Source: Chlorops oryzae
Lineage: Eukaryota; Arthropoda; Insecta; Diptera; Chloropidae
Assembly (NCBI GenBank): GCA_020466095.1
Contig: CM035806.1
Span: 33,316,571-33,380,570, forward strand
Direction: 5' to 3'
DNA length: 64,000 nt
The notes beneath the pieces were generated by a model. It did not search any database and was not told the DNA's origin. It was given only the letters and a program-made list of their open reading frames with translations. This document shows, piece by piece, positions 11,322 through 21,723 of this stretch (its first letter is position 1; each line of letters opens with the position of its first letter). The translations under genes and the position numbers were made by a program.

Positions 11322-11390
11322 ACAGGGTGTCATGGGTAAGCACATGACTAGAGAACAAGAGTTCCGTGGTTCAAATCCCACACAGGAGAG
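11322..11390 (+). other. tRNA-like relic (possible SINE head)
   Basis: GTCATGGGTAAGCAC resembles a D-arm/box A. GGTTCAAATCC at 11368-11378 is a good box B with a closing T-stem (GTG...CAC). No complete acceptor stem is present, so it is a relic, not a working tRNA. It lies 450 bp from the preceding similar relic. Confidence 0.5.
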
Positions 11391-11499
11391 AGATATGAAC
11401 ATTGAAAAAAGTTCACTTTGTCACTTTTCCTCGATTAATCGGAATGAAAAAATTCTTTGCGTGTAGGCGGACAGATTTTTTATTATTTTTTTTGTTTTT

Positions 11500-12502
11500 A
11501 GTCGGATTCTCTAATTCTAAATTTTATTAAAATATTTCGAAAAAGTCCGATTCTGAGGCAGTTTTTGGATTTTTGTAACAGACCCTAGTACTGGAGGTAC
11601 CCTTAATAATGGACCGATCCGGTTCGTTCTCGAACTTGTTCTTTCTCATGTCAGAATAAAATTGTTTTGAACTTCTCCAAAACCCAATGACGCCCATAGG
11701 CCTCAGCACGGACAAAGATGACTTTGATAAAAACATAGAAACAGAGCAACAAAAAGACTTTCGGACTGATATCCAATAAAGATCGAATCTCCTCGTAACA
11801 CTGATGATTTCGGTTTCTGGTCGCCTTACACTTGGATGCACAAACATAATTCACACTGCGAAAAAAGTACGCCAAGCACTGTTGCCGGGTGTTTTTTAAG
11901 TTTCCTTAAATTTGATTTTGTAAGAACCAAATCTTGGTCCCATACAAATTTCCCCATGTCTCCCCTAATGATAAAATAAAACTTCGAAAAATTAAGAGCC
12001 GAATCCCTTTGACTGGCAAGAGTGACAAAAAGAAAGTTTTTGTCAACTTTCGTTCAATTCCCATTTGAATTTCGGGTGTAGGGGACAATTTTCGAAAAAC
12101 GCCCTTCTGCCACGCCCGCTTTTCCAATTTTTGGAAATCGTATTACTTGCCTTGAAACATGTTCAAATGTCAAATTTCATCAAAAACTCAGATTTTCGAG
12201 CAATTTTTGTAATTTTCATAACAGATCCTAGTCCTGGATGTACCCTAAAAATTGTCCGATCGGATCCACTCTCGAACTAGTTCTTACTCCGTGAGCACGC
12301 ATAACAAATTTCGTCAAGATAGCTCAGCTCCTTCGATAAGAAAACTGTACACAGACAGACGGACATGTCTAAATCGAATCTCCTGGTGCCGCTGACCATA
12401 TCTATATATATTTTGTATGGCCTATCTCGACTGGCTCTGGGTGTTACACACAACCACACAAACGCAATATACCCTCGACGCAGAGTGTGTCGGGTATAAA
12501 AA
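11500..12502 (+). mobile_element. Helentron-like (mini-me/DINE-1-like) family A copy, 5' truncated
   Basis: It shares with other family A copies the blocks CCTAGTACTGGAGGTACCC, CCATTCTCGAACTTGTTC (diverged), a short GACAGACGGACATG segment, ATCGAATCTCCTGGTG, and the end GAGTGTGTCGGGTATAAAA. The head hairpin is missing. An extra segment of about 390 bp (11655-12045) is present that also occurs, inverted, in the copy at 13756-14276. Confidence 0.75.
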
Positions 12503-12839
12503 TTCCAAATGAATTGACTAGCAAAGCTTTGTAGCTTTGATTCCACGATATGACATTAAAAAAGATTTTGTCATAAACACGCCATGTCCGCTTGCACATG
12601 TCATACGAACACAAAAGGATGAACATACAAATGGATAACGCCTGACATTAAAATTACAACGTAAAAGGCCATGTGTGGACTTCTTTTCACTTTCCTTGCT
12701 AGCCCTCTAATCTTGGCTCCGTCTGTAAGTGGAGCTTATTTAAACAAACAAGAAAAAAAAGTTACATAAAGGAATAATCTCAGATTCTATTTCCTCTACC
12801 CGAAATTAATCTTATCTGATTTTTTCATAAAAAAAAATA

Positions 12840-13718
12840 AACAAGTAAAGAAGTTTACATCGGCTAAGCCGATTGCACACATACCTTTTCCTCAGCCTAA
12901 AACATGTTAAAACATTACCCTAACAAAAATTCCTGCAGTTTTTGTTGTTCTTGCTTGGATATCTAGTTATACCTTATCTGTGCTTCGATTTAGCTTCACA
13001 AACTCGAAATTATTATTAAGCACAAAATTTTCGCGAATGGGGGTCATGGTCAAGTCTTAACCGTTAGAGGACATTTTATCTAGCTGCGAAATACTCAAAT
13101 CAAAATAGTGAAAATAAAATGTTTGCGAATTTCGCGAAATGTGGTCATGGTCAAAATTTAACCATAAGTGACGACTTTATTTGGCGGCAAAATACACAAT
13201 CAGAAGAAGCAAAAAAAAAATCATTTTTTGTATACAGATATGAGAATAAGAGAAATAGTGTTTTTTTCTAATGTCTAGGATGATGACCATAAATATAGCG
13301 ATGTCGTAATTTTTTTTCAGCGAAAGCTTAAGTCTACATAGTAGCTATACACACACCAAATTTCAATAAGCTGTGTAGTAAAAAAGTTATCCAGGAAAAA
13401 CGTTAAAAATCGTGATTTTTTTAACTTCTGAACCACTTCACACGACCCAAGAAGGGACTACGAAAAAAATTTGTATGCAGTTTTTCGGACATTTACCTGG
13501 TTCAAGTCCACGCCAAATTTCAATATGATATCTTACATGGCTTAGGAGTAAATCACGAAAAACTAAAGCGTGACCGACAGACGGACAGACATGGCTAGAT
13601 CGACTCCTCTTGTCACCCTGATCAAGAATATATATATTATATGTCTATATCTATCGCGACTCCTTTGGTGTGTTACATACTCCGTGTTTCCGTGTTTCCT
13701 TCGGAAAAGGTATAAAAA
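12840..13718 (+). mobile_element. Helentron-like family B copy
   Basis: It begins with ACAAGTAAAGAAGTT, followed by a perfect hairpin ATCGGC-TAA-GCCGAT and the subterminal motif ATACCTTTTCC. It ends with GGAAAAGGTATAAAAA, which contains the inverse of that motif. The 3' half has a GACAGACGGACAGACATGG microsatellite-like segment and CTGATCAAGAATATATAT. This layout (5' hairpin, paired subterminal repeats, GTCY and TA microsatellites) is that of DINE-1/mini-me non-autonomous Helentrons. There is a second copy at 27365-29270. Confidence 0.8.
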
Positions 13719-13741
13719 TTGAGGCATTAAAGGTTTAAGTT

Positions 13742-14513
13742 GTGAAAGGTTTTTTTGACAAAAACTTTCTTTTTGTCACTCTTGCCAGTCAAAGGGATTC
13801 GGCTCTTCTTTTCAATTTTATTTTTATTGGGGAGAATGGGGAAATTTGTATGGGACCAATTTTGGTTTTCAAAATCAAATTTGTTTTGTTTTTTTAAAAC
13901 ACCCGGCAACAGTGCTTGGCGTACTTTTTTCGCAGTGTGAATTATGTTTGTGCATCCAAGTGTAAGGCGACCAGAAACCGAAATCATCAGTGTTACGAGG
14001 AGATTCGATCTTTATTGGATATCAGTCCGAAAGTCTTTTTGTTGCTCTGTTTCTATGTTTTTATCAAAGTCATCTTTGTCCGTGCTGAGGCCTATGGGCG
14101 TCATTGGGTTTTGGAGAAGTTCAAAACAATTTTATTCTGACATGAGAAAGAACAAGTTCGAGAACGAACCGGATCGGTCCATTATTAAGGGTACCTCCAG
14201 TACTAAGGTCTGATACAAAAATCCAAAAACTGCCTCAGAATCGGACTTTTTCAAAATATTTGAATTAAATTTAGAATTTGAGCATATGATGAGAATCAAA
14301 AAATAAAAATTTAGATAATTGGGCGTGGCAAAGGGGCGGTTTTCATAAAGGTATTGAAAAAAAATCGGTATATGGGGGCCCTTATGGCCTTAAAAATCTT
14401 TAGAATATTCTTTTTTAAAGGGTCCTGCTTTTCGGGAGTGTTTTAAAAATTATTTTACCATGTGTGTCTGTGTCCGGTATTTTATTGTCAGGCTCGCCTG
14501 ACTATAACACCCT
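13742..14513 (-). mobile_element. Helentron-like family A copy, inverted and rearranged
   Basis: Read on the minus strand it starts at 14513 with the family A head (AAGGGTGTTATAGTCAGG, the hairpin GTCAGGC-GA-GCCTGAC, then the ACCGGACACAGACAC subterminal motif). It continues into CCTTAATAATGGACCGATC and the same unusual internal segment found at 11655-12045. Open frames here are translations of the repeat, not genes. Confidence 0.75.
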
Positions 14514-15343
14514 TAATTGTTTTATTTTAACTTTTTTTCTTGCATCTCTTACGTTGGCATCAATTCTTCGGAAGTAGGTAGGTACAAATAAAAAATTCCT
14601 CAAAAGAGGTAAATAATTGCCTCAACTCGTACTCGGTGAGATTTTGCACTTTATATCGGCCGCGGTTGTAAGCACATCGTTAACGCTTGCACACTTAGCA
14701 CTCAGCGCACTGCGAATGGCCCTGCAAGCTTACACTCCGAATACTCGAATGCTGAAATAGTTGTTTGGCAACGAGTGTGCATTATGGATGAGCGAAATGT
14801 GCACGAATGAAAGGAAAAGATGCACACTTGTGCAGTGTGCTCTAAGTTGTGTACTTAATGCTGCAACTGTGCGCTGTGCGCTGTACGCTGTACGCTGAGC
14901 GAGATGCGGTTTATCTTTCGTTAAGTACTTTCAACGGCAATCTCATCTCTTCTTTGTTGCATTGTAATTTTTCTTGATCCTGTCGCTGCTGCCGCTGCTG
15001 CATTGCGTGCTGTCGCATACGTTTGTGGGATTGAATGGGCTTTACTCAAAAGTTAGAACAATTCGAGCTTAATTGAATCATGGCTTCAGTTTTGGACAGA
15101 TATGTTTATGGTTGCTCATCTTGAGAACTCGCTAGTCCCTCTTTATCTCTCTCTCTCTCTATCTTCAAATGGTTTGGTCAGGATATCTTTTTATTTTCTG
15201 TTCATGTTTGAATGGTTTTTGCTTTAAAAGCATCGACAAAGAACTTCTGGTCGCTTTCCATTTGTTACATCGAAAAGATGAGCTATTTGAAAAACACTTT
15301 TAAGGCGAAACCAAAACCAACAAATAAACTTGAATAAATTCAA
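14514..15343. other. Gene-free stretch
   Basis: No gene is supported. Small local repeats such as GTACGCTGTACGCTG near 14880 and CTGCTGCCGCTGCTG near 14990 are seen, with a CT run near 15150-15163. Confidence 0.5.
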
Positions 15344-15928
15344 ACAAGTAAGGGTGCTATAGTCAGGCAAGCCTGACAATAGAATACCCGACACAGACAC
15401 ACATCTTCAAATAATTTTTAATATCAGGAGTTGTTTAAGGCCATAAGGGGCCCCATATATCGCATTTTGTTTAATTTCTTTATGCAAACCGCCCCTTTGC
15501 CACGCCCACTTTTCCAATTTTTCGGAATTCTAATCGGAGGCTTAAATATACGCGCAAATTCTAAGTGTCACTGAAATATTTGGAAAAAGTCAGATTTTTG
15601 GGGCAGTTTTGAGATTTTTGTGACAGACCCTAGTACTGGAGGTACCCTTAATAATGGTCCGATCGGCTCCATTCTCGAACTTGTTCTTACTCATGTCCCC
15701 GTTAGCACGCATACCAAATTTCTTCAAGATCGCTCAACTCCTTCGATAAGATAACTGTATACAAACAGACAGACAGACAGACGGACGGACATATCTAAAT
15801 CGAATCTCCTGGTGACGCTGATCATTTCTATATACATTTTGTATAGTCTATCTCGACTGGCTCTGGGTGTTACACACAACCCAACAAACACAATATACCC
15901 TCGACACAGAGTGTGTCGGGTATAAAAA
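15344..15928 (+). mobile_element. Helentron-like family A copy, near full length
   Basis: The head is CAAGTAAGGGTGCTATAGTC, with a hairpin (GTCAGGC-AA-GCCTGAC) and the subterminal motif ATACCCGACACAGA. The middle has CGCCCCTTTGCCACGCCC. Then come a (CAGA)n tract, ATCGAATCTCCTGGTG and the tail GTGTGTCGGGTATAAAAA, whose GTGTCGGGTAT is the inverse of the head motif. Confidence 0.85.
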
Positions 15929-16556
15929 ATGTTCGAGGAAAAAAATTAATCCTTTAACTGAACTCATCGGCAGCAGCGCGCGCTCTCTTTATGGTTTTTC
16001 CTCGTCTTTTATTGGATTTCCAGACGCATTAATTTACGATTGGCAACAAATACACGCACAATGCCAACATAAGTTATGTTCTCGCGTTGCTCGTTAGCAA
16101 AGTACTGCCGAGTCGTATAGAATCACGCAAATTATTAACAAAATATTTCAGTACAAATTGTGTTAAACTATTAAAAGTTGCGCTAGATTGCGTAAAGCCA
16201 TCTCACCGCAGTAAGTGATCCTTCAGTCAAAGTAGATATTGTTAATAAACAAGTGAGAAAAAAATCTCAAACTTTTGAAGCTTTTAACATGGAAACGCAG
16301 GCAACCGAATGCGCGCATTGAAGCGATTCAGGGGAGAGCAAAAAAAAATAGAAAAAACTTTGCATGTGCGATAAAATTATAGGGGTTCGTTAAGCACAGT
16401 TTCGTAAAATATGGTAAAAGAAGGTAAAAAGGTGAAACAAACAAAAAATCATAAGAACATTTAAGGGTGCTCCACTTAGGCGAACCTGAAAATACTATAC
16501 CCGACACAGACAAAAGCTTAGCTACAAAAGCAATATGGGTATTTCAAAACGGATGT

Positions 16557-17619
16557 GACTTTTAAAACGAGCCTAATATGAAGAATATTGGATTAGTTTT
16601 TGGTGTGTTTTAATAATATGATATATTTTATTACCTTTTTTTAAAACTGAATTTTGGGTTCCATCCCCTAACTGGCCAAATAATGACCCTAGTAGAAAAA
16701 AAATATATTTTCGAGTCAAATGCCGCAAACCTCAATCTATGACGAGTTTTTTGAGACTATAACCATTAAAATCGGTTAGTGCCCAGCAGATAATTATGGA
16801 TTAATACCTTAACCGAGCAAAAGAAGAGTAATGACTTATTCATCCATTTGGAGTAAGAAGCGAGCAATCGAGGTTTTATTTCAATTTTTATAATCGCTTA
16901 ATCATTCATTTGGAGTAATATGAGAGCAACCTATGTTATTTAATGACTTATCCATTCATTTGGACTAAGACGCGAGCAATATATTACTCCGCTTATGCTC
17001 TCTCTTGAATTAGAAAAGACTACTCCACTTGATCTCCTTTCCGAGGTCAAAAGGTTTACTCCTCCGCCGGGACATCCTATGTTAAAAAATATATGAAATC
17101 TGAGCATTCTCTTTTAATCCATTACTCGCAAATGAGCGATCTAAGATTACTCTTTGGATGATCCAATTATCTGCTGGGTGGTTTCTATTCATAAAATTAA
17201 TTCAAAACAAATATTTTTTGAAACGCATTATTCACTGTTTTCACGTTCGTTTCTTAGGTCTTCGCATGTCTCTCTCGGTCTGTACGCATGGCTCTCTCGG
17301 TCTGTACGCATGCAAAGACTCAAGAAACGAACGTAAAAACAGTGAATAATGCGTTTCAAAAAATATTTGTTTTGAATTAATTTTATGAATAGAAACTACT
17401 AACCGATTTTAATGGTTATAGTCTCAAAAAACTCGTCATTGATTGAGGTTTGCGGCATTTGAGTCGAAAATTTATTTTTTTTCTACTAGGGTCATTATTT
17501 GGCCAGTTAGGGGATGGAACCCAAAATTCAGTTTTAAAAAAAGGTAATAAAATATATCATATTATTAAAACAAACCAAAAACTAATCCAATATTCTTCAT
17601 ATTAGGCTCGTTTAAAAGG
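16557..17619. mobile_element. Foldback/palindromic element, interrupted in one arm
   Basis: The sequence from CTTTTAAAACGAGCC near 16557 to GGCTCGTTTAAAAGG near 17619 reads as one large inverted repeat. The outer arms are 16557-16781 and 17396-17619; the inner arms are 17179-17269 and 17318-17395. The small loop contains two direct copies of TCTCTCGGTCTGTACGCATG. The left arm alone is interrupted at 16781/17179 by another TIR element. No coding sequence. Confidence 0.85.
16782..17178. mobile_element. TIR element nested in the foldback arm
   Basis: The ends CCCAGCAGATAATTATGGAT and ATCCAATTATCTGCTGGG are inverted repeats. The right arm of the surrounding foldback shows the uninterrupted site (GGTTAGTAGTTTC in arm orientation), so the insertion boundaries are clear. 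A 2-bp TG on both sides may be the target duplication. The interior is non-coding, with a repeated CATTTGGA(G/C)TAA motif. Confidence 0.8.
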
Positions 17620-17714
17620 TAATTTTGTAAATTTTTCGAATATGCATGCTGAACATGCTCTTTCTTGTTCCTACGGCATCTATATTATAGATTGAAGTTC
17701 GTGAGGCATTTTTC

Positions 17715-18190
17715 TTTAATTTAAGCCTAATTTTGTATGGGGACCCCCTAACGAGGGGAGATAGAGGGTAGGTATGTTTGAAGAAAATGTTTGGGGTAAA
17801 AAAATAATGGGGGTCGGTCATATATATCAGCCCCCTAGGAGGGGTTTGACTGTAGTGACGGCCATTTTTTATGAATTTTTGCTCAAATTAAGGTAGTTTT
17901 ATATGGGAGCCCCCTTAAGGGGGGGAAATAGAGGTTAAGTATGTTCGGAGAAAATGTTAGGGGGACAAAGTTAATGGGGGGTCGGTCATACATTTGACTC
18001 CTCTAGGAGCACTCTGGGGCTAGTTAGGAAGATGGGGGGAAAAGTTTTTAAAAAATTATTTTTGTATGGGAGCCCCCTTAAGGAGGGGAGATAGGGGGTA
18101 GGTTTGTTCAGAAAAAATGTTCGGAGTAAAAAAATAATGGGGGTTGGCCATACGTTATATATCCGTAGGGGCGCCTTGTGGCGAGTTAAG
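17715..18190 (+). repeat. Three tandem ~165-bp subunits
   Basis: The segment GTATGGG(A/G)(G/A)CCCCCTTA, a GGGG(A)GATAG block, an AAAATGTT block and TAATGGGGGTCGGTCATA recur starting near 17732, 17899 and 18062. They lie inside the diverged Helentron-like copy. Confidence 0.7.
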
Positions 18191-18542
18191 GGCCGTTTCC
18201 TCTCTATTTTTGCCAATTTCCCAAACTTCAATTGAAAGCTGCCACGGGTTCCCGTTATCCGATTGCTTCCAAATTTCTCACGTTTCTCCTCCATGTCCAA
18301 TGGAACACTTCTGGACCCTGAGACCGATTGAAATTCCATTTCGGGAATTAAGAGCAGCCCTACTGTTTACATACAGACAGACGGTGAACAGACAGACAGA
18401 TGGGCAAGTCTAAATCGAATCTCCTGATAACGCTGATCATTTCTATATAAATTTTTTATGATCTGTCTCGAATAGTTGATGGTGCAACACGCACCTACTC
18501 ACAAATGCGATATACCCTCGACATGGAATGTGTCAGTATATA

Positions 18543-20516
18543 ATGGCAATTCTCGTATTCGATGTTGGATTTTTGTTCTCATTCGAGAACATTTTTTTTT
18601 CTCTTTAATATCCTATCGTGGGAAATATGAACAATCGTTTTAGATTCCTTCGAGGTAGCAATGCAACAGCTTCCGGGAAAGAAAGTGCAATCAAAACTAG
18701 CAAAGCAATCAAGAATTGGGGATGATCCAGCTAAAAGGCGAGCTCTTAACATTTTTTTTTTTTTTTTTGTCTGTTTATGTTTGTGTGATGCAAATCAAAA
18801 TATCGAAAATTTCATTCTTTTGGTAAAAAGTTCTTCGTCTCTCTCTCTCTCTCTGTCTCGGAAATAATTTCAATAAATTGAGACCGTTCGCTCGTGGCAA
18901 TTACTTAAGTCTTGTATCGGTAAATTTAGTTTCATCTGTCAATGCAACATTAAATCATTTAAACTCTTGCCACTGAGACTTGACACTTAATGCACCAGTT
19001 GCATCTACCATTGGCTGCATAAATATTTTATCGAACTCATTATCGCCTTCACGAAACAAGCATAAAGCAGTACTGTCTGTGCTATCAAAAACTTGCAAAA
19101 TTATGTCTTAAGAGCCGTTAAGTGGGGGATATTACAAATTAAGCTGGAATGAAAATTTTCCAAGCGGGTGCGATTTGCTCTATTATAAACTTTCGAATTG
19201 AAATGATACGAACGAGTATTTTAAAATGAAAATTAAATAAAATTCGTAAAATGCGAAAATGATTGAATGATGCTCAGAAGTAGAAAACAGTCTGCTATAA
19301 GAGATGAAGATTTTTTTGTTTACAGATTCTAGATTCACTACTAGTTTAAATAACCTTTTAAGTGTTAATTAAATAAGCAATCATAGATCTCTTTACAATA
19401 TGGAATCATCCTGATGAAGGCGGAAGCGAATGCGCAAAAGTTCGTATAGAGCAGTATACAAAATAGAGCGATTGAAATAAAAGTCAAAATTCTTAGTTTT
19501 GTTATTTTGTTTTGGAATTTTAATGCATTTTGTTCCCTTAATGGCAGGAGAATTTAAGAAATTAAACACCAATTTCAAGCCCACATCTTTATTCACCGCA
19601 ATTAAGGTTACCACCTTTAAAAAAAAAACAAATTCTCTCAATCGAAGTTTTCAAAATCAATTTCAAACCGTGTTCCCAAAGAAACATCATACAGAATACT
19701 CAATGGGACACACTGCATACAGTGGGCTATCAGTGGCAAAACGTCCCAAAAACATCGGAAACACGTATTTTCGGAATCAAGTGAGAACACGATTTTTATT
19801 CGGATTCGGTTTTTAGAGCATGCCTGAATATTCCTATAAGGAGAAATCGAAAAGAAATTTTTTAAATATCTTAACCCGTTATACCACAGTATGCTTTTTT
19901 AGATGCTCTGTTCTGCATATTTGTGGTCCGATCACGTATACTGAGGCTTACATATATGTACAACAGATTGCGCTGGTACTCTAACTTTTTGCGAGAAGGC
20001 CGTTTAAAAATTATTAAGAGAACGTGAAACAACTTTGATTTTTTTTTTCAAAATCTGAACTTTTTAGCAAAAAACAATTTTTTTTTAAGCAAATTAAAAA
20101 AATTAGTCTCAGTAGTATGAACAGGCAATGCAGAAATTAGTTCAATCTATCCAGACTTTTATTGAAATGAATGAAAATTACAAAAAAAAAAAGAATCTAT
20201 CCAGAGGCGACTATATGTAGGTATATCTTAAAAATCTTTAAGCTTTGAAGGGGTCGTGACATCCAAAAAATATTCGGGGCCTCCAGGATTTTTCTTTGTT
20301 TTTGTACCTAACCTAAATCAGCTTTACCTAGATCAGGTATACCTAGTTTCAGTAGTTTAACAACAAAATTTTGGAAATTAGTAAATGACTTTAAAAAAAT
20401 ATGAGGGTTGGGCGTGGCAATGGACGTTATTCTTTGATTTCTTCAAAATTCATTAATTTATGGTACAATAATGCTCCCACCGAATTTCATTGCTCTACGA
20501 TATTTCCTTCTACTTA
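18543..20516. other. Gene-free stretch
   Basis: No gene is supported. It contains a T run near 18755-18770, a CT run near 18838-18855 and random frames on both strands. The part near 20400 has GGGTTGGGCGTGGCAATGG, like the degenerate middle of a Helentron-like repeat. Confidence 0.5.
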
Positions 20517-21720
20517 GGGTACCTTCACACGAGCGGCAAGTCTGCGGTGCGGCACCGCGCGGCGCCGCGGATGATAAAAATAGCGACTCTTCACACGGCG
20601 CGGCACGTTAGAGTTTCAGTATCGTTTCAACCATGGAAACAGGAAAAAAAAACTGATATGTTTTGAATTAAAATGAAACATTTGGGGTTATTTTGCATTA
20701 CGACAAATAATCCCAAACAAAAAAGAAAAATGGCCCCAATAAAAAATGAAAAATTGCCATAAAACTAGTGTCATTATTTTCAGTATAAAATTTTGGGGCC
20801 GTTTGGCATTGGAGCCGTTTTTCATGGAGCCTAGGAAATTTATAGAGAAATTGAAATGAACTTTTTCTCAATAATTTGTATAAGTTTTATAAAACAATTC
20901 ATACATATTTATGTATAAATGAAATTAACCCTCTATTGCATACGAAACCATATATGGTTTCTGACAAAAAAAAGCTTGATGGAAAGAGATATATATTTAT
21001 GTTTTAAACTTTAATAAAGCATTTTAGTGTGGGGAAAAACTGTTGGCCGATTTTTGGTTGTATCATGCAGTAAAGGGTTAACGAATCTATTTGTAGCGTA
21101 AAAATGTTGTCCCAATTATTTATTATTTCATGCAGAAAAGTGTTAATAAAACTCCTGGACACGAAAAAAATTGTTTTCAGCTTATTTCATATATGGGCAT
21201 TTCCCGAAAAAGTAAACTTTTTGTCGCGTCCGTATATAGCTGATTGCCTTTCGGGACTGCATAGAAACTTTGAAAAATATAAAAGCCCGCATAAGCTCCA
21301 CGAAAGTATTGAGAAGCAAAAGTACTATTTAGCGCATACTTGAATTCGGGACTTAAAATTGCTCATTTAAGTGTCGCGTCCGTTTTGAAATGCCCATATA
21401 CGATAGAGGGTCAAAATCGAATTAAAATTTTTTTCATCGAAAATACCGTCCATCTTCCCGCAAGCGGTCCATTTATAACGTTTGACACGATATTTTTCAT
21501 TTTTTACATCCACGAATACATAAAACGAACACTTCTACAACGCAAAACCGCAGCGCAGAGAAACCCGTGCGGCGAAAATTTGCCGTGAAGTCAACGCTCA
21601 TCGCCGCTGCGGTAACGTTGCGGCACGCACGCTCGTGTGAAGGCTTCCATTCATTTCTGTGTACTTTTAAACGCTCCGTAACGCAACGCGCCGCGCCGTG
21701 CCGCTCGTGTGCAGGTACCC
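20517..21720. mobile_element. PIF/Harbinger-like non-autonomous element, 1.2 kb
   Basis: The ends GGGTACCTTCACACGAGCGG and (inverted) GGGTACCTGCACACGAGCGG match in 19 of 20 positions. They are flanked by a 3-bp duplication TTA (20514-20516 and 21721-21723). A TWA target duplication is characteristic of the PIF/Harbinger superfamily. Both subterminal regions are unusually GC-rich (GCGGCGCCGCGG near 20560; CGCAACGCGCCGCGCC near 21680) against an AT-rich background. The interior has no complete transposase. A minus-strand frame crossing the right end (21497-22000) runs past the element boundary and is not a convincing gene. Confidence 0.85.
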
Positions 21721-21723
21721 TTA

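Larger units (their letters stand above)
16465..18542 (+). mobile_element. Helentron-like copy (diverged family D) split by a foldback
   Basis: The head fragment at 16465-16512 (AAGGGTGCTCC...ATACCCGACACAGAC) and the tail at 18360-18542 (CAGACAGACGG, ATCGAATCTCCTGATAACG, GCGATATACCCTCGAC) bracket this region. Between them are the 1.06-kb foldback at 16557-17619 and a set of tandem subunits of about 165 bp. Head and tail are clearly diverged from family A. Confidence 0.65.

Noticed and set aside
11527..11847. 106-codon frame that recurs at 13944-14213
   Set aside because: Recurrence is due to the inverted duplication of a Helentron-like segment; it reads through the non-coding tail block.
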